A stretch of 64,000 nt of DNA from Ascaris suum (lineage: Eukaryota > Nematoda > Chromadorea > Rhabditida > Ascarididae), in NCBI GenBank assembly GCA_013433145.1, contig CM024178.1, forward strand, positions 4,077,260-4,141,259. Direction: 5' to 3'. Of this stretch, positions 28,901 through 42,357 are shown in pieces. The first letter of the stretch is position 1. Every line of letters starts with the position of its first letter. The notes under the pieces were generated by a model, which was not told the origin of the DNA, searched no databases, and saw only the letters and a program-made list of their open reading frames with translations. A program made the translations under genes and the position numbers.

Positions 28901-30700
28901 TAAGAGTTGTGCATTGACTAGCCGTTGCTGTGTCACACGATTTGTGACGTTTGGCTTCAAAAACAAATTGACATGATTGAGCCATCAGTCCGGAAGCATC
29001 AATCGTCATCAAGTGGGCAAAAAGGTGACTGACGACGTACCGATGCGTTACCTAGCAACCAATTATACTCTTCATACATACAACAACGAATGAGCATTTC
29101 ACTTTTGCTGCATTGCCACAAAAAGATGATTGTGTGATGTTTTCTCCGTCGAGGATTTTACGCTTTCATTGACACATCATGACTGTAGGCAATGATTTCT
29201 TCCTGAATGTTTATCAACTGTGATATCAAAAAACAATGATCACGTCACTACTTCGGGTTTCGATTGCTACCATTATGTTTATTCTTCGCTCCATTTTACA
29301 TTTATTTATCTTCCTTAAAACTCCGCTTCATATTTCAATTTGTATTCATTAAACGCACTTCCTTTGAAAATTCCTAGCCGCTACACTGAGGTGGTCATTA
29401 TTTTTCGATCGCTCATTATTCGACCAGCGCATTTGAATTTGAAATCTCAAGGCGAAGATGCTTAAATTCCTCTTTTTTCAGCATGGTCTTTATATTTACA
29501 AGGTCGTCGTCAAGTTTTATAGGTTGCAATCGAAGAGATGAAAAATATTCGCCTTGTTTGGCCGTCAAAATTAAGAAGTAAATGTCGAATCGGTCCAGTC
29601 GGTAGAGCAATAAATGTTGTCATACTTTCACACCTCAGATGTTTCATAATGGGGTAATAAAATCGAAAGAATATGAAATTATATTATCTGTTGCTTCATG
29701 AATGTACTAAAAAATAAAGTACACGATTGTCGCTCAGTTACAATTTATTGTCGTTAACAGCAGATGAAAAAATGAAGGCGCAAATGTCATTTCCGACTGC
29801 TAAAATTAGGCTCTCTCTTTAAAAAATCTGTCTTTAACCGCAAAAATTAGTAAAATGCCGTAATTTTCTTTAATAACGAGCGTCAAGTAAACGAGACTGC
29901 GGTTTACGGCAAATTTTTGCAATTCCACATTCGCAAAACGCATTTTGGTAACGTCGTATTGTGCGTATCCGTGTGTAGTGCTCGCATGCCTATTGGGCAC
30001 TTTTAATTAGACGTTTAATAATGGATGCTGATCTTTTAAATCAATTTTCAAATCGATTTTCAATTGGAAAATTATTGCAAACATTTGAAGAGGACAAAAA
30101 ATTTGCATATTTTTGGAGATGACATAAAAATTTGTCGTACTGCTCGTCATACAGGATAATCCTCTATTCCCAGTTTTCTTCCAATAAATCTCTTCCTCTT
30201 GAGTGTTTCATTAAATTCGAAAATCAGTTTTATTAGACAACTGGCTGGACAGAATTGAAAGCAAACTTTTTACGCGACGATTTGCAAACGAATTGATTTG
30301 TTTCTAACGTTTTTGGTTATGAGGTCGGCGGGTTAAGCTGCAAAACATCGTATTGTATGTGCTTCACTGGCACGACTTTTCATCTGTTCTCATCCACTCC
30401 CTTTTATTCTAAGAAAAACCGCTCATTAAAGGTACATCCAATTCATAAGAAAGAAGTTGCCAATGTTCAGTCTTCTGCGATTCATAGGAAACCACTCATA
30501 TGGTGAACTCGAAGTAAAAAGAAAATCATAATAAATAGCGACGTGATGAGAACGGTTTAACAAAACAGTTCTGAGTGGGAATTGAGGGTGTGGGATTTGC
30601 TGAGAGAGAAAAGGCTGTCATAAATTGAGATGGAAAGAGTAGGAAACAAAAGTGACTTCGACGCATGTTTATGTCATACACAAGCAATTAATAAATGCAA
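25945..30700. other. Intergenic, upstream of the G alpha gene
   Basis: I see no supported gene. A frame at 27695-28003 (plus) is open for 102 codons but has other open frames over it. CA/TG-rich patches with ACAGACA words occur near 27296-27345 and 28783-28825. Confidence 0.4.
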
Positions 30701-30755
30701 TAGATTTCAGCGCAACGAAAGGTAACAAAATTGTGGATTCCGACAAAATTAACCT
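30701..30755 (+). promoter_or_regulatory. 5' leader of the G alpha gene with a possible trans-splice acceptor
   Basis: ATAGATTTCAG ends at 30710, 45 bases before the start codon, and no donor partner is visible upstream. In nematodes this suggests spliced-leader addition or a 5' UTR intron. Confidence 0.4.
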
Positions 30756-33700
30756 ATGGGTAATTGTGTGGGTGCTGCGACGTCGAGTAACAGTGTCGAT
30801 AAATACGCGTTAAGTGTACACAAGAAGATCGAAGAACAAATCGCTAAGGAAGCGAATAATGCAAGCCCCATCGTGAAATTACTTCTGCTTGGTGAAATCT
30901 TTTTTCCTACTGCGAAATTTGCACATTTTTCGAAGAGGCTTATTGCAAAAGCAACGTCGTCTTTTGTCTGTTAACATGTGTGCGTCTGTCTGTCTGAGGG
31001 TTTTCATCTCTGAACAACTGCAAACTTTAAAGTTGTAGTGTACTTTACTTCATTAACCGCATTCGACGTTGACCCAAACGCGAAATGAGGTATTCAAAGA
31101 TTTTCTCGTTTGTTGATTTATATCCAAGCACCACTGGTTTGTTGATTTATGCAATTGGATCCCAGGAGAACATCGTTCGTTGAAGATTTCTATGACTAGT
31201 CGAGTTAGTTAAATTAATACAAGCAGGCATTGTTCGTATACGTTATCTTTCTAATGCTTTGTGAAATTGGTTGATTTCTCGAGCGGAAGCAAAAACGTAT
31301 ATCGAGCCAACTCTTATGGAATGCTTCCCCCCTTGTTATAGTTGATTGTGCAGGCAAGCAATTGGTAATCACTCAACTGAAATCATTTACTTTATGGACC
31401 TGATTCAGTGTTACAACTGAACAAGTATTCGACCAACTGAATGCTAATTAAATATTCGAGTGACTCGGTTGTGGGGAAAAACACATACATGCACAGACAT
31501 ACACAGACACACGCATTTATATGCATATGCATGCACGCGCATACCATAAAACACTCATAGAGACACACACAAATACATACATACATACACACGCACACAT
31601 ACATATTCACACACACAGGCACGCATATGCATGTACGTAAATATATCCGCATACACACATACACACATACCTACACACATACACGCACGTAAACATACAC
31701 GAATATAGGTATAAGCATGCATATGCACATACAACAGCTGTCATTAGTAGGTAAAACGAAACCACAGCAACTATTATAGTTGAGATGAAAAACTCGATCT
31801 TGCTTAGAAATGATTTCACAACGACTTGACTTTGGCTGATTTAGACTTCCCTCAGGCGGAAATACTGCCATTGCTTCATGAGATAATGATCGTTTCAGGA
31901 CCAGGTGAATCAGGCAAAAGTACAGTACTGAAGCAAATGAGGTATGTTTAATGTTGAGCACGTAGAGATGATTGTTTCAAAATAGTTTTGTTGAAAGTAT
32001 TAATATTGATGCTTTCTACGATTTTCCACATTTGCTCTCTAAGAGAATCAATAAAAATAAATTAATTTCGCACGTTTACGTGTTCACCGATTGCATAAGG
32101 CATCATTGAGAACTTCCTCCGAATTATCTCGTTGATTTTCTGGAAACTCATCGAAAAAGTTGTAACTTCCACAGCTTAACTACACGTCCTATAGGTATTT
32201 TCCCACTCTAATAAAATACATATTAGAAATAGAAGAATACTAATATCAAAACGTTTGAAAACGAGATTACCTTAAGGCCGTATTTTAGTAAGCGTTTATT
32301 CCAGTAGCGCATGATTACAGTCATATCATTGTTGAAGCACTTAACGTAACAACTAACTAGAATTATTCACGATCGTAATTATTTATGTTTATTTATGTAT
32401 CTTAGGGTAGACTTATTATCTTTATAGGATTATACACCTAAACGGGTTTAGTGATCAAGAGTTGCTGAATCGACGAAGCGCCATTTACAGTAACACAGTC
32501 CAGTCGATGTTTCAACTTCTAGAGGGCATGGATCAGCTCGTTATAAAGATGAGTAATCCCGACAGACAGGTAAAATGCACCTGTTTTCAAGTGTCTCCAC
32601 CCTCTGCTGTTTATTGTCCGTCATTTGCGCGAAAATTTGATAAATAGCAGCAATATTTTGTGCAAATCGGAGGCACAAAATGTATGAATAATGTGAGCGC
32701 AACAAAGACCAAATTTGCCTACATGCGAAGGGGCGGAAAAAGGAAACATCATCAATGCTCCATTGGGCAAGCTATGTTATGCCTTGATGGAGGATGGGAG
32801 CGATTGAGCTGGACTGCGAAAAAATCTTGCTCGGAAGTTTCCGAAGCAGCCAGGAGCAGGAGGGAGAAGACGATTTCGGCAGCGAATTTCCAAAGTAGAG
32901 GTCTCGCGTGAGAACTTAAGTACCGACCTGTTCCGGCTTCTTTTAATTCTCCATCCTCCATCTGTGCAAGAATCTATCAAAGAGATCGCCGATCGTATGG
33001 ACGTCGCGGGTGAAGAGTTGCAGACGACACATAAGGCACAGGCGAACTGATAAGAAAAGTAAAGGCAACCTTACATGAGCAGAAAATAGAAGGAGAAAAG
33101 AGTTTACCTTTCTTGCAAAAGTTTTTTACATCTATGTTTAAATTGAATTTAGCCTTTAAACTTTCGCTGGTATTACGGTTGCCATGAAAAAAACACACGG
33201 ATTGGGAGTGTGCGAAGGTACAGTATAGCAGCATAGAGCGTCCGAGCAAGCCCAGCGGCCCAACTACGAAAATTTATGGTGTTTCCTTGCGTTTTCCCTT
33301 GATCGCCGGATCCTAAAACCGGCACTAAATGAACCGAATACCGCTGGTAACCGATTGATACTGTTGTAATAAGATTGCAATGTTGTTGCTGAGGAAATAC
33401 CAGCGCATGTTTTTTTCCGATGGGTTCTTGCGTCACAGTGCTAGATGCACGACGATCTCGACCAGTCTTCCGTTCCCCTTCTACGATCTCGTCTGTATTT
33501 TTCCCAGCAACTGATGGAAAATTCGGAAATACGAAATCTGGGATGCGTGATCTTTGGCATAAGAGAATCTCGTATGCATAGAATCAGCGTTGAGAATTTT
33601 TAACGGATCAACTGAGAATCTGTGTCATTTAACAAGGCAGAATTATCTTCAGCAGTCTCCAGAAAACGCGAAAATTGGCGTTGCAAAACGCACCATAAGA

Positions 33701-36700
33701 TCATTGTGAATGTGCCTGTGCCTGTATGCCTCTGTGTCTATCCTTGCTTCAACTCGGAAACCACAGAAGCTAGAGCTGCGACATATGGTTGGAGGACGAA
33801 CTCGTTCTCGATCTTCCACACTGACCCGTCAGCTTCTGAAGGGATTACTGACAATCAAAAATGAAAAAATTGGGTGGATTTTACGTCGACCGATGCGATA
33901 AATTGCGAGACTAAGATCTCTAGAAAGAGGAGGGTTTAGCAATATATGATAGCTTCGTAGCGAGTACTCATTATTTTTTGGCAACATATCGAGGCATGCA
34001 GTGAGGTGATTGGAATGAAAAGCGCATTTTGTTTACACAGGCAGTTACGATTAGCATCGAACACGCGTATTGTTTTAACAAGATAAAGCAAAGAAAATGC
34101 AGAAACGAAAAAAAACGTGGACGAGATTTTTTTTAGTGCATAAAGAGTGCATAAAGCGAGAAAAAATTGAAGCAAAAATGCGCACACTTGTTGAAGAAGT
34201 ATATCGTACAACTATGAATTATATATCCGATAGCAAACCAAACACACAAAGCAGATCATGCTGTACATGGCCTAAGGAGGAAATAAAAGGTTTGATATGT
34301 GATTAAAGTATACGCTAGCTAAGTTTCACCTAAAGTTTAGTTGTTTCCTTTATACTTTGATAAGCAAACTTGAGGTGAACTTGAAATACGCTCACTCGTG
34401 GAAAGATTCCGAAATCGATTCGAAAGAGTTAAATGTTGTGGAATATGTTTGTTTTTTTAAATGAAATCTTAGCATTGCTGCTTCAGTCACACTCACGCGC
34501 AGGTTTATTTTTCCCTTTCTCAATTCACATGGATGTGATAATTGATTTCGGCCAAAAGGTTTGCTTTAGAGATCCACTTCACTAATTTCAAGCGATCTTT
34601 AGTTCACTGTTCGCAATTGTTTATACTATAAATATCAGTTGATTCAAGAATGAGTAGATTCAACTAATATTTATTCAATTCAAGTTTGCAGTAATAAATT
34701 CATCTGTGAAGAAATTGAAAGTTTTCAGGCAGATGCGGAAGTGATTAGAAGTGTTATACTTCATGAAACCGATTGTCTACCGTTTAGTGATCGTCTTTAT
34801 TATGCACTCAAAAATCTTTGGAATGACATCAATGTACAGAAAGCATATGAGAGACGCAACGAAATACAGCTTAATGACAGTGCAAAATAGTTGGTTTTTT
34901 TGTGTTTTCTTGCTCAAATATTAGGTGTGCCATAGCGGAACAACATCGTTCTTGGATGGCAAGCACAACTGCTGCAAAAATTTTTCATGCCATCTTGATG
35001 CAAATAAAATGATAGCATGTAGCTAGGTCGAACATTACTCGTCAATCCTCAAACCGTTTCTATGCGATTATAGGCTATGCGAAGGGTTCAGCTGAGGAGA
35101 AACCAAAGGAGAGGGGAATGCTGTTTGAATTGACAAATGGCTCAATAGAAGAGGCGCTTCGACACGTATTTCACATAAACGACAAGATAATGAGTCTCTA
35201 TCCGACTATTAATGAGATATTCTGTTTACTCTTAAGCTAGCCGTCCCTCCGCAACACCCCCTCCTCGCCCCTGACACGACAATACGCTCTCCACAGATAA
35301 TTTTTCCACGTCGGTGTAACAAAACTTTCTGGGGAGCGCCTCTAAAATAATTCAGAAATTTAAAAATGAGTCGATGACTTCAACCTACACGAAGCGTTGT
35401 TCCGTCGAAGGATAATCTAATTTAATTTACTTCCGTAAAAATGAGAGAAAGTAGTGAAGGTGATGAAATGTTTGGATTAAGATTAGATGTTTCTTCGAGG
35501 ATGAAAAAAGCCAACAAAAATTCCAAAAAAAAAAAATTCAATGCAAATTTTATACTCCTTCATAAAGCATCAAATATTCCGAGTAACATACTCGACCATG
35601 ACACTGACCGGCCATATTGAAGTTGCAAATTTAACAGTCGCACCTAGTAGAGAATTTTCTCTACTGACCGAACACATCTAGTAGCGGAATATTACCACTG
35701 ACTTTTAAAAGGCGATCGAATAATGACCACAAGTACCCGAAATCTAGCAGCAGTTGGAAAAGTTTTGCTTCCGAACGTGCTTGGTTTAAAGTTGAAAATT
35801 TTTCGGGAAGAAAATAGGCATATCTTAAACTGCTTTCTCTTCCTCTTTTCTGGATGAAACCCTCCCAATATTTTTGTCGAACCTGAATTCAACGTTCTTG
35901 AAAGACTAGTCCTATCAATTTGTGCTACATGCCCACCACTGAGAGTCATTCCCAGCAAAGGATCTGCCTAAGAAGTTCGGCCAAATTCAATTTTCGTCAC
36001 ATTTTTTAATATCTAAAGAACGCCGGTTTCTCACCTTTCGAATGAGCTAAATCCTATCAAATTTCGTTGTTTTTGCAGAATAGCTAAACGCTCTTAGATG
36101 CCACACAGCTAGTGCGATCACTTTGGTTCATTCATGTCATACGAGTATTCCCGTCATTTCCCAATATCTGAAACTCAGCTAAAAATCTTTGCTCGTGACA
36201 GAATTCTATCAGCAACCAGCGTTTCTCTTGTGTTATGTCTTGTCGATTTCCGTTTCATTTTATTTTTACCTTTCTTTCTTTCGTTTCGACGCACTGTGGA
36301 AGTATAACCGATTCGTTAAAAGGATTGAACTGCATTCCGGCCTTAGCAGCAAGTTTACTAGTAATCATACATTACAGATCTCAAGCTAATTTCATCGTAA
36401 TTTTACACGCAAGTTCCCCGCTCGTAAAATTCGCTTGCTGTTACAAGCAGTACTTTCTTTTCAGAAAGAATTTGGTCCCCATGAGGAATTGAACTTGAAC
36501 CTTACTCACAGAGAAAACTCATGTGAGCCGAAAATGGTACTGTTTAGAATTATGCGGCTATTTTTTCAAAGCGCGTCGCAAAATGGGTCTTGATACCCAT
36601 TCCGTAGAGGTGTAGAAATCGGCATAGCGAGTGGGATGGATTACGTGCCTCCAAATTTCAGCATTTATTATCAGCTTGGTCGAGCTCCGATAGCCCTATA

Positions 36701-39655
36701 AAGAAACTATATTGCAGTTTTTTTGATTCGCTTGATCGCCTTTACGAGCCGAATTTTATGCCCACAACGCAAGATGTACTCATGACACGAGTGCCAACAA
36801 TTGGTGTTAGCGAAGTACGATATACGTATAAGGATATTGATTTCAGGTTGGCTCCGCTTTCTTCACGAGACTTTTAAAGTTGGCTGACGATACAAGTGAG
36901 GAGAGTGATCCCCCTTTTGATTTGATGATATTCCTGAAAATTTGAGGCCGAAGAGAAGCTTAATAATAAAAAAAAACTTTGACATTTTTGGCTTTTTTAC
37001 AGTTAGGAGTGAAGTTTCGTAGAGACTCTTCAAGATTCTCGTCGTGCAAACAAAATTCCTCTACAGTAAAACTGTTCGTCATTGTGTAATGAATACGCGC
37101 TATTCAAATACACTCATATATATTCCATTACAACTAATATCTATCAATAAAACCGTTCGTTAAATAGAAATAAACCAACATTGGCAATTTGCCCACCCAT
37201 CTCAAAATTAATTTCTTAACAATTCTAGAAATATAACGATCCGTTAAATTTTAAAATAACTGCTCCAAAATCATGATTGTCGCTGTTTATTTAAATTTCA
37301 GTATTGAACTGCCTGCAGAGTAAAATCGATTTTCTGAATTATTCGCAGTGAAAGTGTATTCTTCTGATGATAGCCTTTACGACGCAAAATCTCAGCAGTA
37401 CGCTAATTAAATGTTCGAGAAGCACTATGAACGTCATATCACTTGATTAACACTAAATTAATGGGTATTATTGTATTCATAAAGTTTTAGTACGAATAGC
37501 ACAAAAATGATTAGCCATTGCTGGAGTAATTGTATTGTCCATTTCGGTTCTGTCTCTCATCAAAACTCTGATTCATTTCATTATTTTCGTGACTGTGGAA
37601 CGGGCGTTTAATTGAGATAAACTGTATTTGGACGCTATTACAATAATTGAGGGGTGAGGGAGAGATGCAAAAGTTTTTAAAGGATATTCGATGTTGGTGG
37701 TCAAAAATCGGAGAGACGGAAATGGATTCATTGTTTTGATAATGTGGACGCGATTTTATTCATTATTGCGATATCCGAGTATGATCAAACGTTACGAGAA
37801 GATGGCAAGACGGTTAATAATTTTTTATTTTATCGTTTCTATTGATAACTGATGAGCTAAAAGGATTTATCATTACTGATAACATAAGAGTGACATCATC
37901 TTTTGTAAAATCTCATAAGAGCAAATGTTTTTCATAATCGAAAGAAGAGTTGATTAATGTGTCTCACTTGCAGGATTTTCTTTCTAATTTGTTCGCTTTC
38001 GTTTTTTCGCTAAAGCAGACACGCGGATTTAGATTTGAAAAATGTGAATGCAAAGAGTCATCCGGATCTAAAACTTGAAGCAGCATAATTTCAGGCATGG
38101 CTTCCTAAAATAGCCGACATTCTTTTGCAGTACCGATATCCAAAAGACACTTTATTATTCACCCATAAATTGCGCTATTGTACAATTGAGTTTTTGCGTG
38201 AGATCGGAGCAATGAAGGCATATTTAAAATTATGCTTTTATAATTCTTCCATCAATCGGAATCATCGTCGACTTCTTCTCTCGTTTCCGTCCTCTCCTTC
38301 GTGATTGATATTCCACCGTAAATGTGAAAAGAGTCCGAATTGAATTGTTTAACAGCGTTAACACTCAGCAATTTCAGAATCGAATGCTCGACTCACTACA
38401 ATTATTTCATGATGTGGCGAACAGTGCCTTCTTCAAAGAAGCCTCAATAATTCTCTTTTTAAATAAGAAAGATTTGTTCGCCGAAAAGATTCGACGAGTT
38501 AACCTCAATATTGCATTCCCCGAATTTAAAGGTAAACTTTTGCAATTTCCTAATGTAAATTTCAGCAAAATTGTCAATCGATCTCCAACGACAAATTTGA
38601 TCGAATTCTTCCCTGTCCATCTATTATTCGATTATTTTGGATTTTCGTCTACATTAGCAAAATTCTCTCATCACTCATTTCACAGAGAATCTTCTTTGTT
38701 TTGTTTTGAATTCCAGCTGCGAATCAACACGCGCATAAGATCGCAAATAAATAACGCAAAATTTGTTCCAACGTGTTTCATAGAAGTCACCGAAAAATTA
38801 GCACTATCGTTTATTATTGTAAAGAAGCAATCTGAGTGAATGTTTTATCTAAGTAGTTTGTTTCTAAAATTGCAAAAAACAACAGAAATCACATTAATCA
38901 TGTTACATTTACTTGTTACTGCTAACGATCTTGCATTGAGTCAACGAGATTGCCGAAATGATACAACTTTCGAATAAAACATTATTATCAATTGTTCAAT
39001 GCTCCTTATATGACCGTCAAGTTTTAACTACTTTCTATCAGATTTCTTTATATCCCTGGCAGCAATAAAGGAAGCCTACTGAAAGGTTCCTAATTAATAA
39101 GTGCCACTTGGGATTTTTAGGTTATGGGATACGAATCGTTGAAGTTCATTATGGTTTAGTCAAAGGGAAGGGGAATTGGAACGTTTTGAAAATATCGAAG
39201 AGAAAATAAGCGAAATTAACAATGCAAAATATATTGGACATCATCCACTTGCACTCTTCAGTGGTGTCTAATAAATTTTCTGTGCTGAGGGAGGTGGAGC
39301 GAGGGGAGAGGTAGAGGAGGGACAGAGATAAACGGAAATTAGATTCCAGTAATTTTATTAAAGAAACATATTGGGAGCACTTCTGCATCTAATAATTCAT
39401 GAAGACGGGAGAAATATTTATTTCCTCTTAGCGCTAATAGATCGAAAGAGATGAAGAGTTTTTGAAGGTGAAAATGATTACAAGACAACAACACAATTTA
39501 TCGAAGAGAAATTCGATCAGCTCAACGAGGATCCACACAAAATGGTTTATATGCATTTAACTTGCGCCACTGATACGAATCAAGTGCAACTTGTGTTATG
39601 CAATACAACTGATATGATTATCTCAGAGAATATTAAAAAAACTGGTGTTATGTGA
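30756..39655 (+). CDS. G protein alpha subunit, ODR-3/GPA-like nematode sensory class, 8 exons
   Basis: This GTPase relays signals from seven-helix receptors at the membrane. Exons are 30756-30891, 31899-31941, 32428-32569, 34729-34889, 36718-36846, 37683-37812, 38378-38531 and 39468-39655. All phases agree, giving 360 aa, the usual length. MGNC supplies Gly2 for myristoylation and Cys4 for palmitoylation. Key motifs are the P-loop GPGESGKS at 46-53, the switch I TRVPTIGV with Arg185 and Thr188, [12 protein letters not shown] with Gln211, NKKD at 276-279 and [11 protein letters not shown] near 330. All catalytic residues are present. The C-terminus ENIKKTGVM has Thr, not Cys, at position -4, so it lacks the ADP-ribosylation cysteine of typical Gi proteins. 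The helical domain and tail resemble C. elegans ODR-3 more than Gs, Gq or G12. The exact orthologue is not assigned. A 43-base exon encodes the P-loop. Confidence 0.95.
31483..31735. repeat. CA/CATA microsatellite
   Basis: A degenerate array of ACACACA, ACATACAT and ACGCACAC words, inside intron 1 of the G alpha gene, just before the P-loop exon at 31899. Confidence 0.9.
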
Positions 39656-40144
39656 TCGCATTTCAATCTCCACAAACAAATTTTTTCAATGAAATGTGCC
39701 TCTTTTATGGATTGTAGTGTTTGGACAAAAGAAGCAGCGTTATATGCTCGCACAATGCGCACTGCGCTTCTTTCAGCTCTTACTCTGCTCCCCTCCCTAA
39801 CCCCCTCTTATCTTCTACGTCGTTGGCTCAGATTAGCAACATAGTGAAATTCGGTGTATGAGGCTACCATAGATTGCAAATTATGTATAAGCATTGCATT
39901 TCATCGTTATCGCTTTTCGTGGCTCACGGACTGAAATTTTTCCATGGGCACAAACAAAGGCACGCACACATGCACATGTGCACGGACGTACGTACACGTC
40001 AACAGATACATAGGGACATCCCACCAACGCGATGCACTTTCGGGAAAATTTTACAGCAATGAGTAGGAAAAAGCATCTATAGTGAACTGTTAAAAGATTA
40101 AAGCTTGGGTTGACCAATAATTGCAACTAAGGAAATGTGATGCG
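39656..40144. other. 3' flank of the G alpha gene
   Basis: No gene is seen. A short patch of CA-rich words with ACGTACGTAC lies at about 39955-40005. Confidence 0.5.
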
Positions 40145-40485
40145 ATGAATTCAAATTATCGAACTAGATTAAAGGTTCCGCTTCTAGTGTATCGAAAATT
40201 ACTCACTTCCAGCTTGTTTCAATGCTCCGAGACATCCCACCAGATCCGGTTCATGGTTTCCTTTTAACTCCTAGACAAGAGAACAGAAAATCCCCTCCGA
40301 ATTACTCATCGTCCAACGAAGCCTATTCAAAAATTGAGTATGACATGAGAAAAGCATTGCTCATGGTGTATGGTGCTGTATTTCCTCCAATTACGGCCCA
40401 TTCAAATCGTGTTTATTTGAATCATAGCCCACTCCACCAAAACTCTTCTCAAAGAAAAGCTGTGATAATTCCCTCTCGAATATAA
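40145..40485 (+). CDS. Candidate two-exon small gene with a 38-bp intron
   Basis: Exon 1 is 40145-40174 (ATG, ten codons, ends AAAG), the intron is 40175-40212 (GTTCCG ... CTTCCAG), and exon 2 is 40213-40485. The joined frame encodes 100 aa with phase 0. The product contains MLRDIPPDPVHGF, then SKIEYDMRKALLMVYGAVFPP, and ends VIIPSRI. I see no signal peptide, cysteine pattern or known domain. It lies about 490 bases after the G alpha stop on the same strand, so it could be a downstream gene or an alternative last exon. The 38-bp intron matches the size of introns in the compact gene at 42-43.5 kb. Confidence 0.35.
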
Positions 40486-42108
40486 GCCTCATCCTCGATG
40501 TAATCTTTTCTCAGAGCAGCTCAACTGAACGATTTCAAATGCACGTTTAAAAATGACCAAATCTCCAACTGTAGAGATGGGGTTGGGGGAGGGGGGTGGG
40601 ATTGAAAGGCCTCAAACTGAACTGCAGCCTCAAACTCTCTTAGTATAAGGAGTCGTTCAGAAAGCAAAAAATCTCAGCGAAAATTTATGCTTCGGAACGT
40701 TTGCGTCGAATAGAAGCCGCATCACTATTGAAAGATTAGGGCATCAGTATACTAATTCATGTTTTTCATACTTCTCGGGAAAATCCCGCATTCACTGACT
40801 GAGAGGTCGCAATCACCGAAATTCGGATGCAAATGCGCATTTGTTTATGAGTGGAAATACAAGAAAGAGGAAAGGTGATTGAGCATCGAAAACAAAGAAC
40901 ACATCCATCATTGGATGATATATGGCAGAGAAAAAATTCACTCGAACGAAGTAGCTGTAAGTATTTCCAATTGTTGCAGCACCATTATATCTAATTCATT
41001 CAATTCCATTAAATTTCATATTCAACTGAGTACATCTGTATGATTTCATGTTGTGCATATCTCATATAGCTTTACTTATTTTAGCAATGAAATTTCCACT
41101 GTGTGTTGATTTCTCCATTTGAATATTTGAAATTCTCACTTATCCGATCGAGTATATCTTTTATCTCGTCTCTCCTTTCCTATCTTTTATACATGATCTT
41201 TTCCGTTCGTTAAATATTTGTTGGTGCGTTCCTTCCGATCCATTCTTGCTCTCTAAATTCTTCGTTTCTTATGGCATATTTATAATTTCGAAGAATTAAA
41301 TGCGGTGCACATGTGATACTCTTTCATATGTATGTGAATAAAACTATCCAAAAACGCAGCGTACTTCTCAAAAAAGATAAAAATTTGCTCTCTGCTTATG
41401 AAACGATCGGGAAAGTTCCAAAGATCGCTTAAAGCATGAAAACGTTCAGCGGACATTACACATAAAAAGTAGAGAGGATAGACTGTCGCCGAATTTCGCA
41501 AATCGCAGCGAAGCGCTCTTTGCAAAAAACCGAGTTCTTTAATTGGAAAGTGGTATTCATTGATTTAGGTAAATTGGAAATCCGAAAGTGTGGATTTCTG
41601 TCGTGAAGGAAGACGAGAGCAATAGTCTTTTGAGTGTCCACACAAGCTTAGACAATGCGAACCTATCAGTGCAATGGTGGTTTTTAAATTTCAAAACAAA
41701 TCTCAAATTTTGCTGAATTGCCAGTTCCGTTTTCTTTAAGCAGAGGATGTAGCTAGGATGGGGAAGAAAGGAGAGAGGGGGAGGGGGGGGGGAAGAGAGT
41801 CAGAGACCTAGGTGGCAGTTTATCAGCGTTTGAAATTAGCGTCAAAACTTAGAAACCACTATTAATTTCTGCATTTGCATACTGCTAGAATTACACTGCG
41901 GACCAGTCGTAGTATGAGCACCCGCCTTTTAACGCTGATACAGCTTCCTATTCCGCACGCTTTGTCGTCTTGGATGGTCCCTAAAGCTTTGCTGTGCACA
42001 TAAATGATCTCTGAATACTTCAAAAAAATTAGACTATAAAAACTAAACATAACTCCCCTATAAAACAGGTAACAGAATCACACCATACAATATAGACCCC
42101 TGCGCCCA
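40486..42108. other. Intergenic
   Basis: No supported gene. A G-rich tract (runs of 5 and about 10 G) lies at 41776-41793. Short open frames on the minus strand have no splice or domain support. Confidence 0.4.
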
Positions 42109-42308
42109 CTAATGTCTGTGCAAACAAGCACGACATATGAATGCTACTGAAAGTCTGTCCTTGAATTCACCGAGCGGCAGGTATCCATATGCTAGCATCT
42201 TTCCAGGAAGCGTGACGAATGCAAAATCTGTCCCACCACCTTCAAATCCGAACATCACATCCGTTTCGTCAGCGTATTTGGAATGAATGCGGACTAGGGA
42301 TGTCGTAG
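42109..42308 (-). pseudogene. Paralogous exon or gene fragment downstream of the compact gene
   Basis: After the stop at 42358 another coding block reads RIHSKYADETDVMFGFEGGG then TDFAFVTLPGKMLAYGYLPL. The motif V-x-F-G-x-x-x-G-G-x-x-x-A-F-x-x-L is shared with the exon at 42672-42768, so the two are probably related by duplication. A stop TAG lies at 42109-42111. A GTGAATTC donor is possible after PLG. It may be the remnant of a tandem copy or an alternative exon. Confidence 0.4.
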
Positions 42309-42357
42309 CTCATAGTGTTTACGAATATATATCCAGCAGACCACCACAACGAAGACG

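Noticed and set aside
38324..38839. A 171-codon frame that could be its own gene.
   Set aside because: Its middle (38378-38531) is exon 7 of the G alpha gene in the same frame; the rest is intron read-through.
41776..41793. G-rich tract as a regulatory G-quadruplex.
   Set aside because: It is one long G run with no set of four spaced G tracts, in an otherwise empty intergenic stretch.
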